DNA from: Berberis thunbergii
Taxonomy: Eukaryota; Streptophyta; Magnoliopsida; Ranunculales; Berberidaceae
Assembly: GCA_003290165.1 (NCBI GenBank)
Contig: QNQO01000526.1
Coordinates: forward strand, 62,001-126,000
Direction: 5' to 3'
Length of the DNA: 64,000 nt
Below are positions 22,478-33,690 of this stretch, in pieces. The notes beneath the pieces are model-generated. The model saw nothing but the letters and a program-made list of their open reading frames with translations. It searched no databases and was not told where the DNA came from. Positions within the stretch are counted from its first letter, which is position 1; the number at the start of each line of letters is the position of its first letter. A program made the translations under genes and the position numbers.

Positions 22478-22990
22478 ATGGGTTGTGGTCGTGGTCGTCG
22501 CGGGCAGGTTCCGAACGAGGAAGCCCCTCACCGTGATCGTAGTGTTCAGGATGTGATGATTGAGGATTTACAGAGGCAAGTTGCAAAGTTAACCCGGCGT
22601 CTAACGGTGTAGGATTTCGGTAATCGTGAGATGGAAGATTACGATTTTGATTCCAGTTTCAAAAACTCGTATCACAATCATGCTCGATTCTGGGAGCACC
22701 GTGGTCGTGAGGATCGTCATGGAGACCTCGGATTCAGAGTGGATCTACCCAAGTTTTTCGGTACGTTACATGCCGTAGGATTCATCGATTGGTTGCATAA
22801 AGTAGAGTGTATTTTTTCGTATAAGGAAGTCCCAGATCATGTCAAGGTGAAATTGGTCGCCAAAAACTCAAAGGCAGAGCATCTGCGTGGTGGGAGCAGT
22901 TGAAGCGAGCACGAGGCAGGCAGGGCAAAGCCAAGATCATTGATTGGGAGAAAATGAAGGGTTACTTCCTTCCTTTCAGCTACATTCAAC
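22478..22990 (+). pseudogene. Gag N-terminal region of the inverted-LTR element
   Basis: The frame starts MGCGRGRRGQVPNEEAPHRD, has a coiled segment (IEDLQRQVAKLTRRL), a TAG at 22610-22612, and then the Ty3/gypsy Gag core (FRVDLPKFFGTLHAVGFIDW). A frame change near 22870 leads into ASAWWEQLKRARGRQGKAK. These are standard Gag motifs. The domain is broken by a stop and frameshifts before the open frame starting at 23011. Confidence 0.78.
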
Positions 22991-23010
22991 CTTTATTTCA
23001 GTGACTTCAC

Positions 23011-23841
23011 TTGTTGAGGATCGTTTCTGAAGCATACCAGCGTACACTTGCTGTGGAAAAACAACAGAGCAGGAGACCAATAATCAGCAGTGATCAAAGC
23101 GGTTGGCCAGTTCGCCCTCAGGAATTTTGTCTTGCCCAGCAGCCATCACAGGGTAATTCTAACTCAAATATTAGATGTTTTAGATGTGGTGAACAGGGAC
23201 ATAGAGCGACTGAGTGCATGAAGTATGCTATTCAGAAGAGTAACAATCTCCTAATTGAGGAAGACGTGGTAGACGAAACTGAAGAGCTTGGAGAGCCTTT
23301 GTATGACATTGATGAAGAATTGGATATTATTGATGCAGATGGTTTGCAGAACGGGGATGTTGGAGTTGTTATTGAAGAAGGTGAAGTGCACGAAGAAACT
23401 AATGGGGAAGGAGGTTGGGACCTTGAGGACTTGGAGATGCCCAACCAGAATCAAAATCCCATAGAAACAAATATAGAGCTCCCAGTTCTCGAAGCAAGAT
23501 CTCTAGAAGAAGCTTTGAGGCAAGTGGGGACAAATTTTAAGTATTATTATGCTCATACATGGTTCAGGCAGATGGATAAGATCATTCCTTATGTCAATAT
23601 GGATGGACGAGTGAATGCCCTTTACTCCACCCCATCGATATATATTGATGTAAAGCATGCAGTAAATAAGACGTGGTCATTTCACACTGATGACTTCTTC
23701 CCATATGCAGCATGTGCAAATGTGTATTGGCCAGGTTACTTCACCAATAGGCTAGCCATCAAGCGATATGTTAGGATAATGAGTGGTTACTATTTGGCAG
23801 CAGATGTGAATCCAGATTTGATACCAACTGAAGCCGAGTAG
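23011..23841 (+). CDS. Chimeric ORF: Gag zinc knuckle fused to GH38 alpha-mannosidase segment
   Basis: A 276-codon uninterrupted frame. Residues about 50-70 form a CX2CX4HX4C knuckle (CFRCGEQGHRATEC). Residues 75-150 are very acidic, as in the Gag-protease linker of Ty3/gypsy elements. From about 23527 to 23802 the product is TNFKYYYAHTWFRQMDKII, DGRVNALYSTPSIY, DFFPYA and LAIKRYVRIMSGYYLAA, which matches the catalytic-region segment of plant class II alpha-mannosidases (vacuolar type, GH38). The last 12 residues come from the inverted primer-site region. No intron interrupts the segment, suggesting an mRNA source. The catalytic nucleophile region lies upstream of the piece, so enzyme activity is not expected. 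Whether it is translated is unknown. Confidence 0.8.
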   Translation: MLRIVSEAYQRTLAVEKQQSRRPIISSDQSGWPVRPQEFCLAQQPSQGNSNSNIRCFRCGEQGHRATECMKYAIQKSNNLLIEEDVVDETEELGEPLYDIDEELDIIDADGLQNGDVGVVIEEGEVHEETNGEGGWDLEDLEMPNQNQNPIETNIELPVLEARSLEEALRQVGTNFKYYYAHTWFRQMDKIIPYVNMDGRVNALYSTPSIYIDVKHAVNKTWSFHTDDFFPYAACANVYWPGYFTNRLAIKRYVRIMSGYYLAADVNPDLIPTEAE

Positions 23842-24175
23842 AATAGCGATTATTCTGCAGGCTTGTTTTAACAGACAATTCATAGGGAAGAACACAAGAG
23901 AATTGCCCAAAAATACAGAGAAATACTTTAATGTTCAATTAAAATTATCAAAATCAAATGTCCTCTTACAATATTGAGGAAAAGCTCTATTTATATTCCT
24001 AAAAGAAAAAATAAAGCCTAATCTTAAAAGGAAACTAAAAATACTTCTAATTAAATTGAAAGATTACGAATAAGTTATTTGGTAAATAACTTTGAGAAAA
24101 AATTAGGAACCCTATAAACCCAAATTAGGAACCCTAGAAAACCAAATTAAGAACCCTAGAAATCCTTCTGCATCA
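23829..24175 (-). repeat. Right LTR of the inverted-LTR element (minus orientation)
   Basis: Read on the minus strand it starts TGATGCAGAAGGATTTC, shares the CTAGGGTTCCTAATTTGGG blocks, the TATA box (about 23985-23995) and the GCCTGCAGAATAAT end with the left LTR. It lacks the internal duplication. The two LTR promoters therefore point towards each other. Confidence 0.85.
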
Positions 24176-24756
24176 ATTGGTTAGGGAGTTTGAGGTGGTA
24201 AAGAATGAAAGAAATATAGAGCAGGGTATGAGGTCCTCTGTTCTTGTAGCCGGGGCCACTAGATATGATAGCATCAAGGTAGAGCATGTTGTTACTTCAA
24301 TTGTCCGTGAAATTGTAGAGTCCGAACTGGTTGCAGACCTCCAATAACTGGACAGGCGAGACTATGGGGAAAGGAGACATACTTCTTACTCGACGCCTAA
24401 TGTTCGGTCTCAGTCGAAGCAGACCATTTCGGTGACTCCAGTTCCATTAGTGGAGACCTTTGGAAGTTCTGGTCGTTTAGGGGATTTGGTTTGTCAAGCT
24501 AACAGAGAAAACGAACAGGAGTCCGATACCAACAATTCGGATGAAACAGTTCGGTGAAGAAGATTTGGATGAAAACACCATCAGGTCAAGAATATTGTCA
24601 GGTTTAAAGAAAGATCACATACGATTAATGAAAAGATTCGATAAGAGGAATATGACAACAGAAAATACGCTAGATCATGATTGCTTCAAAGACTTCAAGG
24701 TTTTTCCTCGAAGATCATCAAGAATGAAGAAATGCAACAGCAAGTACAAGCTTTGA
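24176..24756 (+). pseudogene. LINE B ORF1, second part
   Basis: Coding sequence resumes after the retroelement with LVREFEVVKNERNIEQG, and HVVTSIVREIVESELVAD parallels the pre-insertion HVDTSIVHAIVEAEQVA. It ends with the basic tail PRRSSRMKKCNSKYKL, a common C-terminus of plant LINE ORF1 proteins, also seen at 26740-26784. Several stops interrupt it. Confidence 0.7.
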
Positions 24757-25273
24757 TCTAGGGGTTTGGTCAGTCTAAATTTGATATATTTGTCTAGTTT
24801 TTGTTTTTCCTTCCCACTTTGTTTTTAATATCCTGTTTTGGAAGTAATTAAGGTATGACATTCCATAGCTGCCTCTCCATAGCGGAGATTGACAAAAAAA
24901 AAAAATCTACCTCGATCGAGCCGCCTCCAATACCAGTCAAAGGGTTAATGCCATTGACGGCTGGCTGCACCACCATGGCTGAGGTCTGTGATCTTTTCCC
25001 TGGACGGCTCAGATCACACCATGATCAAACAGAGTGGTGAGAAGAGAACCTATCTGAAAATACCCAAAACGCCCCTGAAATCGCCCTCTTTGCTTACGTT
25101 TTACACTAACAAATTTAGTTCGGATTGGTGAAGGAGTTTTCAATGGTGGAAGATAAGTAGAATCATCCTATGTATATTAAGGGCGGCTAGGGTTTGGGCG
25201 ATCCTGAAAACTGGGCAATGATCCTGGAAACTGGGCAATGATCTAAGTTTCCATTGTTGATCTGCTCAGGACG
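24757..25273. other. Spacer between LINE B and LINE C
   Basis: T-rich after the LINE B stop, then a run of A at 24894-24905 and GC-richer sequence that probably forms the 5' end of LINE C. A short direct repeat (GATCCTGGAAACTGGGCAATGAT-type) lies at 25199-25243. No gene is seen. Confidence 0.4.
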
Positions 25274-26784
25274 ATGATTCATGCAGGCAGAAAAACCTCC
25301 ATTACCCCTTGTGGAGCCTATCTTATTGACGAAAGGGGTATTGTAACAAACCCTAGCACCAGTAGCGAACCCATGCACACAACGTCCAAAACCAATGTAA
25401 CAGTGGTGACCCCCATTAATACTCCAGTAATAGAGACCTGGGCTGCAAAACTAAACCAAGAGGCAAGTACGCTGGGGTTACAAAACTCAAGTATGAGCAA
25501 CCTGCAATGGTGGATGGGAAAACAACAGTCAAAATCCAGACCTCTGACTTTGCTAGTCGCATTGCTGAATGTGAAAAACTAGTAATAGGCCGATTCGTGG
25601 GAAAAAGACTAGCATACAACTATGTCAAGGCGTCACTGGCCAAGATCTAGGGAACGAGTAATTTTGAGATGAGTATACATGGGGATAAGAACTTTGTGTT
25701 CAAGTTTAAAGAGGAGGCTGACAGGACCAAGGCGTTGGCAACTGGATCTATTCACATTGCCAGTAGGTTGCTCATTATTAGATCATGGTTCCCTACGATG
25801 GATGAGGAAGCAGAAACACTAAGCACAACCCCCATCTGGGTAACACTAAAGAAGATCCCATCATTCTTGTGGAACCCAGAAGGCATTCAAAAGATAGCTA
25901 GCGTGATTGGGGTCCCCATAATGCTAGATCAGGACACTGAAGAGGGCTCTAAATTGGCTTTCGCTAGAGTTTGTGTTGAAGTAGGCCTTCATCATGAGTT
26001 CCCAAAGGAGATTCCAATAATTATTGATGAAGAGACAAAACGAGTTGTCGAGGTAGAATACGCCTGGATCCCATCTCAATGCAGCACATGCTCAGTGTTT
26101 GGACACTCAAAATTGCAATGCCACGAGAACAGTGTTGTCGAACAGCCTGCAAAGAAGGTTTGGATACCCACAGGACGTACTCTTCCTACTAAGAAGCAAG
26201 ACAGCGAAGGCTGGATAACAATACAAGGTAAAAGAGCACATCGGGCTCGACAAAACCAAGATAGTGCACCAGGCGAGCATCAGCAGGATAGCCTTATCAA
26301 GGATAACTCAAGCAATGCTGAGAACAGTCAGGATATAACTCAGGCAGTAATGGAGGAACAAGGTGAAGCAGGGAACAATATGCAGTTCATTCCTATCAGC
26401 TCTTAGGACCCTACTGAGGTGGGGATCACTTCTAGTGCAGAGACTCAACTAGCTCAACCTATGGAAGTCTTAGTGGCGAAAATCAGGAACATTGCCGATC
26501 CAACTAAGTCAGACTCCCTAACTGATGGAAGACAGGGGAAAGATCCAACCGCGGCCATAGATTGGCTAACACCCCAAATCATCAATGCTTTGAATTCAGA
26601 AATTGCAAGAATAGGCAAGGATGCATTGATTACCGAACTTAAAAGCTCAATTGAAGCGAAAGCAGCAACAGAGGGGCAAAACACTATTGAAGATGAACAT
26701 GAGGTTACCACAATACAGCCTCCCACGGAATATGTTCCTCGAAGGTCTTCTCGAAGCAAGAAGACAAATCCTAAATTCAGGTAA
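25274..26784 (+). pseudogene. LINE C ORF1: DUF4283 domain and zinc knuckle
   Basis: The N-terminal part is at 25274-25582 and switches frame near 25485. A Trp-position TAG occurs at 25648-25650. The main frame, 25669-26406, contains the DUF4283 core (NFVFKFKEEADRTKALATGS, LLIIRSWFP, TPIWVTLKKIPSFLW, ARVCVEVGL) and a CX2CX4HX4C knuckle (CSTCSVFGHSKLQC). After one more TAG (26404-26406) the same frame continues to 26784, ending PRRSSRSKKTNPKFR. It belongs to the same protein family as LINE B but is clearly a different copy. No endonuclease or reverse transcriptase follows, so it is an isolated ORF1. Confidence 0.8.
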
Positions 26785-27964
26785 CTGATGATGATAATAC
26801 AGGTAGAATGCAACTGCTTATTAGAACCTTGTAGGGATGCTAGCTTAGTGCTAGCATTCAATGGTTTCTATATCATGATTAATTGTGTTTCGATACTTTA
26901 CAACGACTTCTCGTACATCCTAGGGCCCACATTAGGTATAAATCAGGTCATGAGCGTGCTTAAAGGATTGATTGTTAATTCTGATGAAGAAAAGTTATAG
27001 CAGGTCTATCATGCAACCACTTTAGTAGCAACACACTTTGCAAGGTTACTCACCTGGCGACGGTGAATCTAGAACTGATTAGGTTCTTTATTGAAGTTTT
27101 GAAGCAAGTTGATTGTTTTGTAGATGATGAAACAGGTAAACGTATGAGCGATTGTAAATTTTATTATCATCATCTTTTTTAATATAAAGTTCGAGAATCC
27201 TAAAAACCCCAACTCACTTTCCAAAAAGAAACAAATGTAGTTTATAAGGTCAACTTTTATTACACTAGTGAATCTTCCAAATAATTGAAGGCTGAGGAAT
27301 TGAACTGGGAGGTGGATGGATGAGAAGTTGGAGACAAGAAAAGGTCAAAGTAAGGTGGTCGATCGATTCTGTTGAAGATTCATGGAACCTTTTATCTCGG
27401 GAGAGTTGAGCCACTGACAGAGCAGTCCCATGCAGAGAGAGATACGGATTCAATGAGAGATACACAGAGAGACTCAACTAGCTTTCATGTGTTTTTAGGG
27501 AAATGTTGCAAGTGTAAGGAAGAGGTTTTTGTGTTTGTTTGTGCCTCGTGATCGGAGAACTCAGCCAGATCTCCCTATCCATCCATGCCAGACTGTTTCC
27601 CCTGCTGTCACGTGGGTTCCTTTTGACTCCTCTCTTGACCACTATCTCTTCTTTCTTTCTTCAACACTCACTCTCCCTTCAACACCTTTGCATATATACA
27701 GTAGTCCCTTCACTTCATGGTATGTATGTACAAGTATCCAAAACCACAAACGTCCCCATTATATAACGTGTTTCATCAAATGCTCTCTATAGTCCCCATC
27801 TCTACTCCTTGTTGCTGACTTTTGTTTTGCCATTATATGAGCTTTTCTAGCTAACATACGATGCCCCACTTCAGTACTCTCCTTTCTCTTTAAACTTGCC
27901 TTCAAAAACAACCCACCACTTCATGTTTTAGTACCTCAGTGACCAGAACATCAACAACCAAGAG
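26785..27964 (+). promoter_or_regulatory. Upstream region of the HAN-like gene
   Basis: No transposon or gene is recognised here. From about 27540 the plus strand is pyrimidine-rich (CTTTCTTTCTTCAACACTCAC-like), typical of plant promoters and 5' leaders. A TATATATA-type box lies at 27693-27700 and another TATA-like ATTATATAA at 27760-27768. The transcription start is unproven. Confidence 0.4.
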
Positions 27965-28750
27965 ATGCATAGATACATTAGCAACAGCAACACCACCCCA
28001 AGCAACTCCTCCATGTTCTTCTCTATGCCTAACCATCAACCATTCGAAGAGTTCGATTCGTATCCAAGTACAATCATGAGCTCCCCTGTTGATTGCACAC
28101 TTTCTCTAGCAACACCGTCAATGCGTCAAACCAAGGAGAATCGTCATCAGAGATCATCCTCAAGTAGTAATAACCTTAGTTGGGATATATTTCATACCAA
28201 GAAACCTTCCAAGAGTAATGGAGGGAGTAGCAGAGGAAACAACAGCAGTAGTAGTACTGGTAGTAATACTAGCGTTTTGAACAACATGAGTGATGGAGAT
28301 CCTCTTCTTGCTAGAAGATGTGCTAATTGCGACACCACTTCGACTCCCCTGTGGAGAAACGGATCTAGAGGCCCCAAGGTTTCGCTTTCATTCCATCTAT
28401 CTCTCCTTCGAATAATCCATAGTAGCTAGCAATTGTTTAATGTAAATTTGAATGTTTTAGTTGTTATGGTAAACTAATGAACTTGTGTTGGTGAAATGCA
28501 GTCACTTTGCAATGCATGTGGGATCCGTTACAAGAAGGAAGAAAGAAGAGCAGCTGCCACAAACAATGGAACAGCAGCAGCAGTAGTGATGGAGCAACAA
28601 CACTTCTTGACCCATCATCATCAACACACATGGGATCATCACCAGGGAAATGAGTTCAGGTTCATCGACGATAATGACCGTGACTTGCCTTTTCTCTCGT
28701 GGCGACTCAACGTCCCAGATAGATCTAGTCTTGTCCATGACTACACATGA
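27965..28750 (+). CDS. HAN: GATA transcription factor, HANABA TARANU (GATA18/19)-like
   Basis: Exon 1 is 27965-28378 and exon 2 28502-28750, joined by a GT-AG intron that splits the zinc finger after Gly-Pro-Lys; the product has 220 residues. The finger is CX2CX18CX2C (CANCDTTSTPLWRNG, then SLCNACGIRYKKEERR), the class B plant type. Outside it, FSMPNHQPFEE, VDCTLSLATPS, SWDIFHTKKP and the C-terminal PFLSWRLNV and SLVHDYT match the conserved blocks of HAN, a nuclear factor that sets boundaries in shoot and flower meristems and embryos. Ser/Asn-rich stretches and His runs are usual in the family. It is slightly shorter than Arabidopsis HAN and lacks its N-terminal HAN motif with the Cys-His cluster. 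It appears fully intact and is the only such gene in the window. Confidence 0.93.
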
Positions 28751-29250
28751 TGATGATTGTGGTTCAAGTATACTTTTGCTGAGTGTTGTGTTTGATTCTC
28801 TTTTACTGTTTAGTTCCTTTTTAGGCTTTATTAGTTCTCTTCTTGTGTAGTGTTTGTAGAGCTAGTGAGCCACTTTGACCTCGTTTTGGCCTTCTTAGGA
28901 GGGAAGATTAGCTCACAACACAGTTTCATCTGCTAGTCATTGTAGAAAAAAAAGTAAATTACTAATGCTTTCACCAGAGAACAATTAATTTATATGAGAA
29001 CATGAGACGGTCAGTTCAAAGGTATTAAATGCTTTTGGTTGTTCAGAATTTAGATCCAGACAAAGTTCTGGAATCAAATTTATGTCAATATATATACACC
29101 TGAGGGGAGGCTATAATGATCACCAATATTAGTATATGATGGAAATTTGATATCGTGATTTTAACCAAAAATAGCAACCATTGATAATTCACAAAAATAA
29201 AAATAAAAAACTCTGTTACTCAATGTATCATATGACATAACACATTGAAC
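28751..29250. other. 3' flank of the HAN-like gene
   Basis: T-rich sequence that should hold the 3' UTR, with AATAAA-like motifs lacking a clear best candidate. The 8-bp CATTGAAC at 29243-29250 is the target duplication of the following hAT element. No gene is seen. Confidence 0.5.
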
Positions 29251-30898
29251 TAGGGGTGGGCACGGTACGGATCGGTTCCAAATTTGAAGGAACCTAACTC
29301 GAACCGTTTGCATTGTAACGGATCCGGTTCGGTTCGGTTCCCTTCATTTTGATAATTGGAACCGAACCTAACTCGAACCGTTTAGAACGGTTCGGTTCCT
29401 ACGGTTCCAAACGGTTCCAATCATATTCATATGATTCATATTCATATAGATCAATATCATACAAAAAATTGATGCATCATATATTCATATTCATCCAGAA
29501 GATCCAATCAAGAACAGGAAAAAAAAAAATTTCACACATTACAGAACTTGAAACATTTCCTAACTTAAAATAACAGTCCTTGCATATTCTTCTTCAATAT
29601 GTGGTCGATCTCATCCCCTCCTAACTGCACCAATCAAGCAACAAACAAACAACCATTACTATAGCAATACACTTTCCTAAATGAGAACCCTAAATTATTG
29701 CATGTAGAGACAGAGGAGTCAGAGATAAACAACCATTTCACAGCAATAATTTTAGTTTCCTTTCTCACAGAAAAAAAAATTGCATGTAGAGGGGGACAAA
29801 AGGGGAGAGATGGCCGGCCAGTCATGGTGGTCCATTTGCGCAGAGGTTTTTCATTCACAGAAGAAGAAGAAGAAAAAGAAGAAGAAGAAAGGGTGGATCG
29901 GTTGATTTGCTCATAGATCCACAGATCGAAGAAGAAAAAAAAAAACTAGAAAGAAGAAGAAGCTTACCTGGTTGATAGTGGTGGACCGTGGACGGAGTCT
30001 TGGCGGGGGCGATGCTTTGAGGTTGAAGCTGGAGTGGAGGAGGAGGCGAGAGAGAGGAGATCTCCTGCTCCTTCATGGAGGAGATCTTCTGCTCCTTCTT
30101 CTCGAGACAGAGACCGAGAGAGAGGAGATCTGTGGCTTGACTGGCTTCTTCTTGAGACATCTTCTCGAGACAGAGACCGAGAGAGAGAGGAGAGGGAGAA
30201 CTCCAAGTCTCCAATCGTCTGAGTCATGAAAGAGAGGTCCCCTCATATGAGGGAGAGGGAGACATCTTCTTGAAACCTCTCGAGGCTCGCCTCTTCCTTT
30301 TCTTCTGCTCCTCCTCTTCTTGAGTTCTTGGTGTCGCTGCTGCTACTACTTCTTCTTCACGTCTCCTCTCTTCTCCTCTCCATTCTTCATTTCTTCCATA
30401 GAGATTAGAGAGACAGAGACCGAGACCGAGACCGAGACAGAGACAGAGACAGAGACAGAGAGACAGATGCTCCTCCTCTTCTTGAGTTCTTGGTGTCGCT
30501 GCTTGGTGTCGCTGCTGCTGCTACTTCTTCTTCACGTCTCCTCTCTTCTCCTCTCCATTCTTCATTTCTTCCATAGAGATTAGAGAGACAGAGACCGAGA
30601 GACAGAGACAGAGAGACAGAGGAGTCAGGAGATAAGATTCCTCTCTTCTTAAGTCTTAAGTCTTAAGTAATGGGTTGGGGATGAGATATTTAAGTTGGGT
30701 ATATTTATTCGGTTCGAAACGGGTCGAAACCGAACCGTTTAAAAAAAAAAATAGGAACCGGAACCGAACCGTTTAAGAACGGTTCCGGAACCGAACCGAA
30801 TTGTTTCATATTTTTAAAAATCAGAACCGAACCGTTTGGAGTAAAACGGTTCGATTCGGTTTGGATCCGCGGTTCCTCGACCCGTTTGCCCACCCCTA
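29251..30898. mobile_element. Non-autonomous hAT element, 1.65 kb
   Basis: The ends TAGGGGTGGGCA and TGCCCACCCCTA are perfect 12-bp inverted repeats, flanked by an exact 8-bp duplication CATTGAAC (29243-29250 and 30899-30906). Subterminal regions on both sides are packed with GGTTCGGTTC/GAACCGAACC motifs, likely transposase sites. The core (about 29820-30640) is purine- or pyrimidine-rich with a duplicated block of roughly 120 bases (about 30302-30420 and 30470-30595) and a GAGACC hexamer array (about 30410-30465). There is no transposase. Open frames in the core are low-complexity and not accepted as genes. Confidence 0.93.
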
Positions 30899-30906
30899 CA
30901 TTGAAC

Positions 30907-32516
30907 ACTGTTCACATAAACAAAAAATTCATGAAATACTTGAACACAGAACCTTCCAGAATCCAGGTGCCAAAACTGTTTTGTTAACCACATCTTTTTC
31001 GAGGAGTGCACAAAATTGAATGTGTAAATACACATGCATGAATACCATGGTGGGCAGTACGTGCACAAAAGTTTTTCTTAAATTATGCGGCAATTTGAAT
31101 TTTAAACCCTAGTGTGGCTACTAGTATCATGAGCACGATATGTTATTGTGTACCTCGAGACTTAAGCATGCTGTGTGGCAAGCATAAGCAGGTTACAATA
31201 TCCAATACAGCTTGAGCAAGGAAATGTAACGTTTATAGCTAGGGTCATATTGTGTGTGGTGAACCGTGCAATAGGTGATCCTAGGCATAGCACTTGAGTG
31301 CACGCTTATATCTAATAAGGGATTTTTAGACATACCCCATCCGTTGCTAATGTTAAATTAGACATATTCCTCCTCAGTGATAAGATATTGTCCTTAACCC
31401 TTAAAGACAGAGTTCCAGTCGGAGCTGTTAGAAATCTCTTTGGATGACCTTACTCCTCATGTTTAGACATATCCCCTGCTATTGTTAATTTAGACATATC
31501 CCTCAATCATGACAAATTAGAATTAACCTCTAAACGAAAGGATTCACTGTTAGAAATCCTTACCAAATTACACTGGTAATTGCATATTGGTAACCAGACC
31601 CAATCACCAGTACTGCAAATTTATGTCCTCCATATATTCTAGAGTCTAGAGGTTCCCGTATTATCCTTTTTTTTTTCTTTTTTTTTAACCAAACTACTTA
31701 CGAAGTCTGCTGCAAGTTTCGCCAATTCATAGGCATTTGAATTAAAACATCTAATACATAACCAAATACGTGGAGATCCTTTAAGATTGCTAAGAACATC
31801 TCCATCAGGCATACCAAAGAAAAGGTTGCTAAACTATTGTTTATAAGTTTTTTTACCTCTACCAATCCGCAAAGCTATACCTCTTGAGAAAAGAAAATAA
31901 AGTCTATTGGGTGACTTTTAGTTATACCACTGGTAAATAACATTTGGTAGACCCTCGGTAGAGCCGAAGAAATGGCCCACTGGAGATGCTCTAAAGTCTA
32001 AGGAAACTGAAAGTGGTGTTCTCAAATGTATGCAACATGAGTTTTGAGATGTTGAGTGATAAATGACTCCATATCTATGTACCTCACCTTAATACAATCT
32101 GACAGATGTGATTTAGGATAATTTGATTAGTGATAATGGAATGATAAAAAGGAGATTATCATATAAGTTTCACCCATCGAATCAAAGACGAGATGCTCAA
32201 AACCACAATCAGACAGGAAAACCAGTGAGACTTTCCTTTATCTGTTAAAAACAAGAGAGGCGCTTCCCCTATCAAAGCGAAGCAGCCCCCAAATCCTTAG
32301 GTCACCATCTTCATTCTTTTTCCCTACTAAAAATATATTCATCCATGACCTCTGGACTGGACAACCCCAAAAAGTTTATTTCAAAAGACTACCTACTAGA
32401 GAACCTGTCCCAGTATGGATATGTACCCATGCATGTTTCTGTTTGTTAGGTTAGAGGTGGAGGCTCCAATAATTCAATATCTCACAAATTGTCAAGATGA
32501 GAAAAGCTACAAGACC
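30907..32516. other. Intergenic DNA
   Basis: No gene is seen. A segment with TTAGACATA(C/T)(C/T)CC and GTTAGAAATC(C/T) in two diverged copies (about 31320-31440 and 31460-31560) is an old duplication or degraded repeat. The remainder is AT-rich without structure that I can support. Confidence 0.45.
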
Positions 32517-32521
32517 GCCTC

Positions 32522-33160
32522 TGATGTTGGGCAAAATAGCGATTATTCTGCAGGCTAATAGCAATAGATAATTGACAGGAAAGAATGCAAGATGATAGCC
32601 CAAAATACAAAAATAACTCTAATGTCAATTAAATTACTCAAATCAAAGGTATCTCTAAAATCAGCCCACAAGCTGGGCCTTATAGCTAAACTCATAAATA
32701 TTGGAATTTTACCAAAAATGGAAAAATAACAATAATCATGCTAAAACAAAATACGTAATAAAAGAAATAAACTGCCAGAAATCTGGCCCAAATTGGGTTC
32801 AGAATCACTTCCTAAACAATAATTGAAATATTACTATAAAGGAAAATAAATTGCTAAATTTGTGGATTCATAAGGGAAAACGGTGGAATTTGGCCTCGAA
32901 AAGATGTGCAATGAGCGTATCTGGTTGACCATGACGTGCGCGTTGAAAAGAACTTTCTGAATTGGAGTCGTTTGCTCGGTTCTGATACTCGTAGCCAAAG
33001 TTATGGCCAAAATACTAAAACGCACCCAAAACTGCCAAATTAGAAATAGAATCATGATTTCCTGTCATCCTTGCGCTGATATGCTTATTCAAGATATCTT
33101 AGTGCTAATAACGTGCTATCTGACAGCTCAACATCATCTGACTCGGATCCTCCTGCATTA
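32522..33160 (-). mobile_element. Solo LTR related to the inverted-LTR family
   Basis: Flanked by the perfect duplication GCCTC (32517-32521 and 33161-33165). Read on the minus strand it starts TAATGCAGGAGGATCC (TG decayed to TA) and ends GCCCAACATCA. The last 150 bases, with TTAGCCTGCAGAATAATCGC, match the LTRs at 21931-22432 and 23829-24175. No internal sequence is present, so it is a solo LTR left by recombination between two LTRs. Confidence 0.8.
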
Positions 33161-33362
33161 GCCTCAGTTTGGCCTAGAAAGATTGTGTTTCAACTTACCT
33201 CCTCCTCGTGTTTTGCTATGTTTCTTAAACAAACAATCTTAAAGCTTTTTTTTTTTTTTAAGCTCATAAACTTGAGGAGCCTTTGTTTTTGCTTCATCAA
33301 GTATTGGTTAGAAAATAAATCCACAAAGAGCATCAAACAAGTACATAGCATCTAGCGTTTAA

Positions 33363-33690
33363 CACTACTACAAATATTAGCTTAGGTAACGCCACTTAGA
33401 TAGCGCTTTTTTAAAGAGCTATCCAAGTGGGCACTAGGATAGCGCTTATTTGTCTTTAAAAAAAAAAAAAAAAAAAAAAACACTACAATAGCGCTTTTAA
33501 TTTTTTTTTCAGTTAAGCGCTATCTTAGTTATGTCTTAGATAGCGCTTTTAAAAAACGCTATGGGAAAAAACGTTACCAAAACTACCATAGCGCTTTTAA
33601 AGTGCTTGCATAGCGCTTTCGAAACGCTATGCTACTTCCATTTAGGTTAGCACTTCATATTCATATCACTACATTTAGGATAGCGCTTCA
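33363..33690. repeat. 5' terminus and subterminal repeat array of CACTA copy B
   Basis: TIR followed by repeated TAGATAGCGCTTTT and AGCGCTAT motifs in both orientations. It contains a run of about 23 A at 33458-33480. Confidence 0.85.

Larger units (their letters stand above)
21931..24175. mobile_element. Retroelement with inverted LTRs and a captured alpha-mannosidase piece
   Basis: The left LTR (21931-22432, plus) and right LTR (23829-24175, minus) are the same family but in opposite orientation, so both outer ends are LTR 5' ends starting TGATGCA. The insertion is flanked by perfect ATTGG duplications (21926-21930 and 24176-24180), and LINE B reads on across it, so the whole unit went in as one piece. 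The interior has a tRNA-Met-type primer site, Gag with a zinc knuckle, and a segment of GH38 alpha-mannosidase fused in frame. Normal LTR elements have direct LTRs, so this structure is aberrant. Confidence 0.85.

Noticed and set aside
29855..30229. Overlapping frames on both strands in the hAT element core
   Set aside because: Purine-rich low-complexity DNA (GAGA, GAAGAA) leaves several frames open; sequence such as LSLGLCLEK repeats is a by-product of the duplications.
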